The notes beneath the pieces are model-generated. The model saw only the letters and a program-made list of their open reading frames with translations. It ran no database searches and had not been told where the DNA came from. Made by a program: the position numbers and the translations under genes. A DNA stretch of 64,000 nucleotides from Roseivirga pacifica (GTDB lineage Bacteria; Bacteroidota; Bacteroidia; Cytophagales; Cyclobacteriaceae), in NCBI RefSeq assembly GCF_900111145.1, contig NZ_FOIR01000004.1, forward strand, positions 186,001 through 250,000. The letters run 5' to 3'. This document shows positions 60,362-64,000 of the stretch, piece by piece. Within the stretch, counting starts at the first letter, position 1. Each line of letters opens with the position of its first letter.

Positions 60362-61435
60362 ATGAAAAACTTAGATGTTCTAGTTACTACATCTTCGACC
60401 ATAGAAGGTAGAGAAATAGAAGAGTACTATGAGCCAATTACATCCCACCTTGTTATTGGGATGAATTTCTTTAAAGATCTATTTTCTGGTTTAACCGATT
60501 TCTTTGGAGGCAACTCTCAATCTTACCAAAAGACATTAGACCGCATTAACTCAGAGGCTATTGATCAACTCAAGTATAAGGCAAAAATACTTGGAGCAAA
60601 TTGTATTCTTGATCTGAGAATCGACAATGATGAGATTTCGGCCCAAGGGAAGTCAATGTTGATGGTTACAGCGATAGGAATGGCAGCCAAATTAAAAACA
60701 GATAATAGTGAAAAATCTACCAATTTCAATTCAAAGACATCAATCTCGGATATCGCCTTTAATATTCTTAAGAAAAAACAGCTATATCTAGAATCTGCAA
60801 AAAACGACTCTCTAGCCTATATTGATGAAACTTGGAGGTTTCTAATTGAGAACCAATTAGAAGAGTTCTCAGAGCTGGTTATTGAATACTTCGACAAAAA
60901 GAGTGTATCTCATATGCCTGACTTCGAATCTAAAATGGTGGAATTTTTTGGACATTTACCTTCAGAAATATCCAAAGAAAAACTCTATTCAAACCTGATA
61001 AAAGAAGAACTTTCGATAAGCACTAAAAATCAGATCCTTGAAATCATAAAATCCAATAAGCTATTAGACTACAACATAGTTTATTCTAATCTCATCACCT
61101 CAGACTTTCACCAAGGAATACTGCTTATGAAAACCTTAAAAAGTGAGAAGTCAGAATACATAACCAACGACCTACATGCGCTCGAAAACATTAAAAAGCT
61201 AATTCAAGAAAAGTATCCTATTAAAGTCTCTTTCTCTGAGAAAAAGAAGGGACTAACCAGTAAGTTAACTTCCATATGGGGCTGTGAATGCGGAAAAGAA
61301 AACAATAAAGATAGCATGAGCTGCTCTAAGTGCTCAAAGGACCAACGTGGTATTGACAGTAACACTTTGGTTTTTGATAAACTCCTAGAAAAAATCTCCC
61401 AAGATATAGCAGTACTTCAAGAAGTATTTAAATAA
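60362..61435 (+). CDS. YbjQ-like N-terminal domain protein with C-terminal zinc ribbon
   Basis: A 357-residue protein from ATG 60362; the TTG frame at 60317 is rejected. Residues 1 to about 110 resemble the YbjQ/UPF0145 fold: VTTSSTIEGREIEEYYEPITSH, then KTLDRINSEAIDQLKYKAKILGANCILDLRID. A long helical middle (about 120-310) has no recognised domain. The tail has C-x-C...C-x-x-C (WGCECGKENNKDSMSCSKC, about 308-326), a zinc-ribbon-like site. The gene looks more AT-rich than its neighbours by eye, so transfer is possible. Function unknown. Confidence 0.7.
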   Translation: MKNLDVLVTTSSTIEGREIEEYYEPITSHLVIGMNFFKDLFSGLTDFFGGNSQSYQKTLDRINSEAIDQLKYKAKILGANCILDLRIDNDEISAQGKSMLMVTAIGMAAKLKTDNSEKSTNFNSKTSISDIAFNILKKKQLYLESAKNDSLAYIDETWRFLIENQLEEFSELVIEYFDKKSVSHMPDFESKMVEFFGHLPSEISKEKLYSNLIKEELSISTKNQILEIIKSNKLLDYNIVYSNLITSDFHQGILLMKTLKSEKSEYITNDLHALENIKKLIQEKYPIKVSFSEKKKGLTSKLTSIWGCECGKENNKDSMSCSKCSKDQRGIDSNTLVFDKLLEKISQDIAVLQEVFK

Positions 61436-61479
61436 CTAAATAACAACCATTTCTGTGCTTCGAATCTAGGAAACTATCA

Positions 61480-62166
61480 TTAGCTACCCAAAACACTCAA
61501 GACCTGCTCACGATAACTCTGCCCAATAGCAATAGTATGTTCTCCAACCTTAATCTGATTACCCTCAATGTAATCGAATTTAGCCGTGTTGATGATAAAA
61601 GACTTATGTGTTCTGATAAATTGATTTGAGGGCAATTCTGCCAAGAGCTTCTTCATGGTAGTGGTTACAATCAACACCTTATCCGTTAAATAAACTTTTA
61701 CATAATCCCCTAAAGCTTCGCAAAACAGCAACTCATCAAACGGAGTACGGTACATCTTTTTGTCTGCTTTTAGCATAATGTAATCTTGCTGGGGTTTGCT
61801 TTCCGACACTCCTCCAAGCTTCGTTTTCACCTTTTGCACTGCCTGTAGAAAGCGCTCAAATGCAATGGGCTTCATTAGGTAATCCGCAGCGTTTAGCTCA
61901 AAGCCATCTACAGCAAATTCAGGATAAGCTGTAGTAAAAACCACCGCTGGCTTTTGCTGCAACGCTTTATAGAAATTCACGCCAGATAATTTCGGCATGT
62001 TCACATCTAAAAACAGCAAATCGACTGGCTGTTTCTCCAAAAAAGTCATAGCCTCTAGTGCATCTTTACACTCGCCAGCTAAGTTCAAATCGGGATGGTC
62101 TTGGATAAAGCCCTTCAGTACATTTCGGCTCAATGGCTCATCATCTATTATCAGGCATCGAATCAT
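61480..62166 (-). CDS. LytTR-family response regulator
   Basis: A 228-residue two-domain regulator. The receiver domain (1 to about 118) has the phospho-acceptor D54 in FLDVNMP, with acidic DDE at 8-10 and the conserved lysine in MKPIAFERF. The LytTR DNA-binding domain (about 132-228) has FIRTHKSFIINTAKFDYI. Its start overlaps the stop of the LytS kinase by four bases, so the two form a pair. Confidence 0.92.
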   Translation of the reverse strand: MIRCLIIDDEPLSRNVLKGFIQDHPDLNLAGECKDALEAMTFLEKQPVDLLFLDVNMPKLSGVNFYKALQQKPAVVFTTAYPEFAVDGFELNAADYLMKPIAFERFLQAVQKVKTKLGGVSESKPQQDYIMLKADKKMYRTPFDELLFCEALGDYVKVYLTDKVLIVTTTMKKLLAELPSNQFIRTHKSFIINTAKFDYIEGNQIKVGEHTIAIGQSYREQVLSVLGS

Positions 62167-63167
62167 TTTAGTGTAAGTTTTGCAGTAAAAAGGTCAGCGG
62201 TCTCTTCAATCTCAAAGGTATGTGCATTCGGGTAAATCAGTTCTAGCCTTCGTTTAACATTTTCCAGACCTATCCCTCCATATTTACCCTGCTCCATATC
62301 ATCTACTACTCCTTTATTGTTACTTATTTCAAAGTACAGTCCCTTATCCAACTTCATTTCAATATGAATAAACCCTTCTTCCGAAACACCTTTAACACCA
62401 TGTTTAAAAGCATTTTCTATCAAAGGAAAGAAAAGTAAAGGAGCTACTTTATAAGCTTCAATCTTTCCACTTACACTAAACTGAACCTTGGTCGAAGCAT
62501 CGGCACGTAGCTTTTGCAACTCAATGTAGTTCTCGATCATTTCCACCTCCATTTCTAAAGGCACTTTATCTTCACCCACCTCGTACAACATGTACCGTAA
62601 TAGGTTCGAAAGCTCCAAAACACTATCAGCTGTTTGTTCGCTTTTGGCCAAAGCCAAAGAATAAATACTATTGAGGCTGTTGAAAAGAAAGTGGGGGTTG
62701 ACCTGTGTTTTGAGAGAATCGAGCTCAATTGAAAGTTTCTCTTTCTCCACCTGCTGCAAAGTGTACCAAGATTTAGACAAGGTAAGCAGCGTGGTAAGTA
62801 CGATGTAAATAGCGAAAATAGTCACCAGCACTTGCCAATCGGCAAAGGACACCATATATAATGCTGTTTCCGCCACTATAACCTCAAAGGTAAATTCGTG
62901 CAACCAGTAGGTAGCTGCAAGCAATGCCAGCACCGAAAGTGCATAGAGCGCGTAACGCCCCTTCTTGAGCAAGTTGGGAACAATTACCAACAGGTTTACA
63001 TACACCAAAAAGAATAGCGGGATATGGAAAAACAATGCATAATAGAAGTCGAGAAACTTAAGAATGCTGGAAATGGCAAAGTAGCTGCCTATAGCGTAAA
63101 TGGACAGCATCCAAAAAATTGGATGCTGAAACCAACGCGACTTTAAAAACTTGACCAGTCTCTTCAT
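62163..63167 (-). CDS. LytS-type sensor histidine kinase
   Basis: A 334-residue kinase. Four helices (about 17-36, 43-65, 73-90 and 100-130) precede a His_kinase domain with H159 in QVNPHFLFNSLNSIYSLA, and a HATPase with PLIENAFKHGVKG and YGGIGLENVKRRLELIY. Kinases of this type work with LytTR regulators on cell-envelope or autolysis genes. It lies one base after the lipoprotein stop and overlaps its regulator. Confidence 0.92.
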   Translation of the reverse strand: MKRLVKFLKSRWFQHPIFWMLSIYAIGSYFAISSILKFLDFYYALFFHIPLFFLVYVNLLVIVPNLLKKGRYALYALSVLALLAATYWLHEFTFEVIVAETALYMVSFADWQVLVTIFAIYIVLTTLLTLSKSWYTLQQVEKEKLSIELDSLKTQVNPHFLFNSLNSIYSLALAKSEQTADSVLELSNLLRYMLYEVGEDKVPLEMEVEMIENYIELQKLRADASTKVQFSVSGKIEAYKVAPLLFFPLIENAFKHGVKGVSEEGFIHIEMKLDKGLYFEISNNKGVVDDMEQGKYGGIGLENVKRRLELIYPNAHTFEIEETADLFTAKLTLK

Positions 63168-63168
63168 G

Positions 63169-64000
63169 CTATTGTCCTACCTTGGTGTAAAGTGTAGACC
63201 CCTCGAATACCGACTCGTCTTTCGAATACTTATCAATAAATTTTCTCAATTCATCAGTCTGCGCAGTAATCAGTACAGTACCGTCAACCACTTCATGCCT
63301 CAAACGGATCAGGTTACTTTTAAAGAGCTTGTTCATTTTCTGATAGTCAAACTGCACCAGTTTCAATTGATCTCCATTCATTTCCAATTTCATAAAGCTA
63401 TGCACCGGAAACCATACCATACTTTCAAAAGCCTGATCGGCCAAATCACCATCAGTGGCATAAATATCAAGAAAGTACTCTCCTCCAATTTCAGTAACAT
63501 TGGCCTCATAAACCGCCACTTTCTCCCCTTCTTCATAAATCGTCATATAGTAACTTTCTGGATCCTTGTCGAAGCCTACATCTAAACCACTCGTTAGTTG
63601 CTCTATCGCACCACCAAGCTCAGTAAGCGTATTCGCCAGTTTATCGGCCATATCCCCCTTAAATTCCTCTGAAAGCTTTTCCATTTCTTTCTCCCAATAG
63701 GCCTTTACTTTTTCTTTGTCTCGAATGGTATCACCATCTTCCACATAATATTCGTCCCCATCAAACTCTATAGAGAAACTGGTTTCAACTTTTGGTTCAA
63801 CCTTAGGCTGAGGCTGTCCTTTTTCCACCTTACTAACTTTTAAATTCCCTTTGTAATTGAGCCCTGCGGAGAAAGTAACATAATTACCTTCCTTGTCGCC
63901 CTCCTGCCACTTACCATCTAGTTCAGGTAGAAAAACTCGGGTCTCTTTTGTGAAAATTGGAAACAGCGAATAAATGCACGAATTCATTAGGAGTGCAACT
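63169..64000 (-). CDS. putative lipoprotein, 5' end beyond the right edge
   Basis: Open to the window edge: reading past the Met at 63987 gives V-A-L-L before MNSCIYS, so the frame ends in a lipobox-like L-M-N-S-C and the true start lies outside. The visible mature part is about 270 residues. It has a WQEGDKEGNYVTFSAG beta stretch, a Lys/Pro-rich linker, then mixed segments ending DESVFEGSTLYTKVGQ. It is first in the operon with LytS and LytR, so it could be a signal-linked surface or periplasmic protein. No family is recognised. Confidence 0.6.
   Translation of the reverse strand, partial: VALLMNSCIYSLFPIFTKETRVFLPELDGKWQEGDKEGNYVTFSAGLNYKGNLKVSKVEKGQPQPKVEPKVETSFSIEFDGDEYYVEDGDTIRDKEKVKAYWEKEMEKLSEEFKGDMADKLANTLTELGGAIEQLTSGLDVGFDKDPESYYMTIYEEGEKVAVYEANVTEIGGEYFLDIYATDGDLADQAFESMVWFPVHSFMKLEMNGDQLKLVQFDYQKMNKLFKSNLIRLRHEVVDGTVLITAQTDELRKFIDKYSKDESVFEGSTLYTKVGQ

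Noticed and set aside
1-64000. CRISPR arrays, prophage, insertion sequences, tRNA or rRNA genes
   Set aside because: I looked for spaced direct repeats, transposase or integrase motifs and cloverleaf or rRNA core sequences and found none I could support by eye.

Overview
The window looks like the chromosome of a heterotrophic, respiring member of the Bacteroidota, most likely of the order Cytophagales (inference). The support is a set of family-typical features: promoters of the Bacteroidetes type (TTTG, about 19 bases, TAnnTTTG); a cbb3 oxidase whose CcoN and CcoO are fused, with ccoG, fixH, ccoS and ccoI nearby; a bifunctional HisB; LytS/LytTR signalling; orphan MacB/FtsX-like permeases; and families such as DUF2911, DUF3667 and DUF4442. 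Base composition is moderate and AT-leaning. I see no phage, insertion sequence, CRISPR array, rRNA or tRNA. Nearly all of the window is ordinary chromosomal coding sequence with short gaps.

Layout. 1-5.2 kb: a possible cut-off gene, an FAD oxidoreductase, a hotdog-fold protein, a DUF2911 lipoprotein, an unknown protein and a DUF3667 membrane protein. 5.2-9.9 kb (minus strand): guaA, a TPR plus periplasmic-binding-fold protein and hemL, with overlapping or adjacent ends. 10-12 kb: a DUF3052 protein and an SPFH protein. 12-17.4 kb (minus): a histidine operon hisG-hisD-hisC-hisB preceded by a 21-residue His-rich leader peptide that is too short for ordinary ORF calling; the operon then runs into an outer-membrane barrel gene instead of hisHAF/IE. 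17.5-25 kb: a DUF481 barrel, a large BNR-repeat secreted protein, two alpha/beta hydrolases, a SUI1/eIF1-like factor and a tandem universal stress protein.

25.1-41.3 kb (minus) is a respiratory and anaerobic block. One operon holds ccoNO, a small CcoQ-like subunit, ccoP, ccoG, fixH and a SafE-like membrane protein. The next holds a Usp-like protein, the copper ATPase ccoI, ccoS and the oxygen-independent hemN. Then come a Crp/Fnr regulator, menA, argS, an arginase and a deoxyhypusine-synthase-like protein. Both oxidase-related operons carry an FNR-like inverted repeat whose centre lies exactly 51.5 bp upstream of a Bacteroidetes -7 box. This suggests that the neighbouring Fnr-type regulator couples oxidase structure, copper loading, haem synthesis and perhaps menaquinone supply to oxygen. 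The arginase, the DHS-like protein and the divergent arginine decarboxylase form a polyamine locus.

43-64 kb is a mixed region: two orphan sensor kinases, an ArsC-family protein, an aldo/keto reductase, a YfiT/DinB protein, a VOC protein, a degenerate SUMF1-domain protein, a DUF819 transporter, a HAD phosphatase, a fatty-acid desaturase, an FtsX-like permease, a UGT-like glycosyltransferase, a patatin, an ECF sigma factor with its membrane partner, a lipoprotein sulfatase, a GyrI-like protein, a YbjQ-zinc-ribbon protein, and a lipoprotein-LytS-LytR operon whose first gene runs off the right edge.
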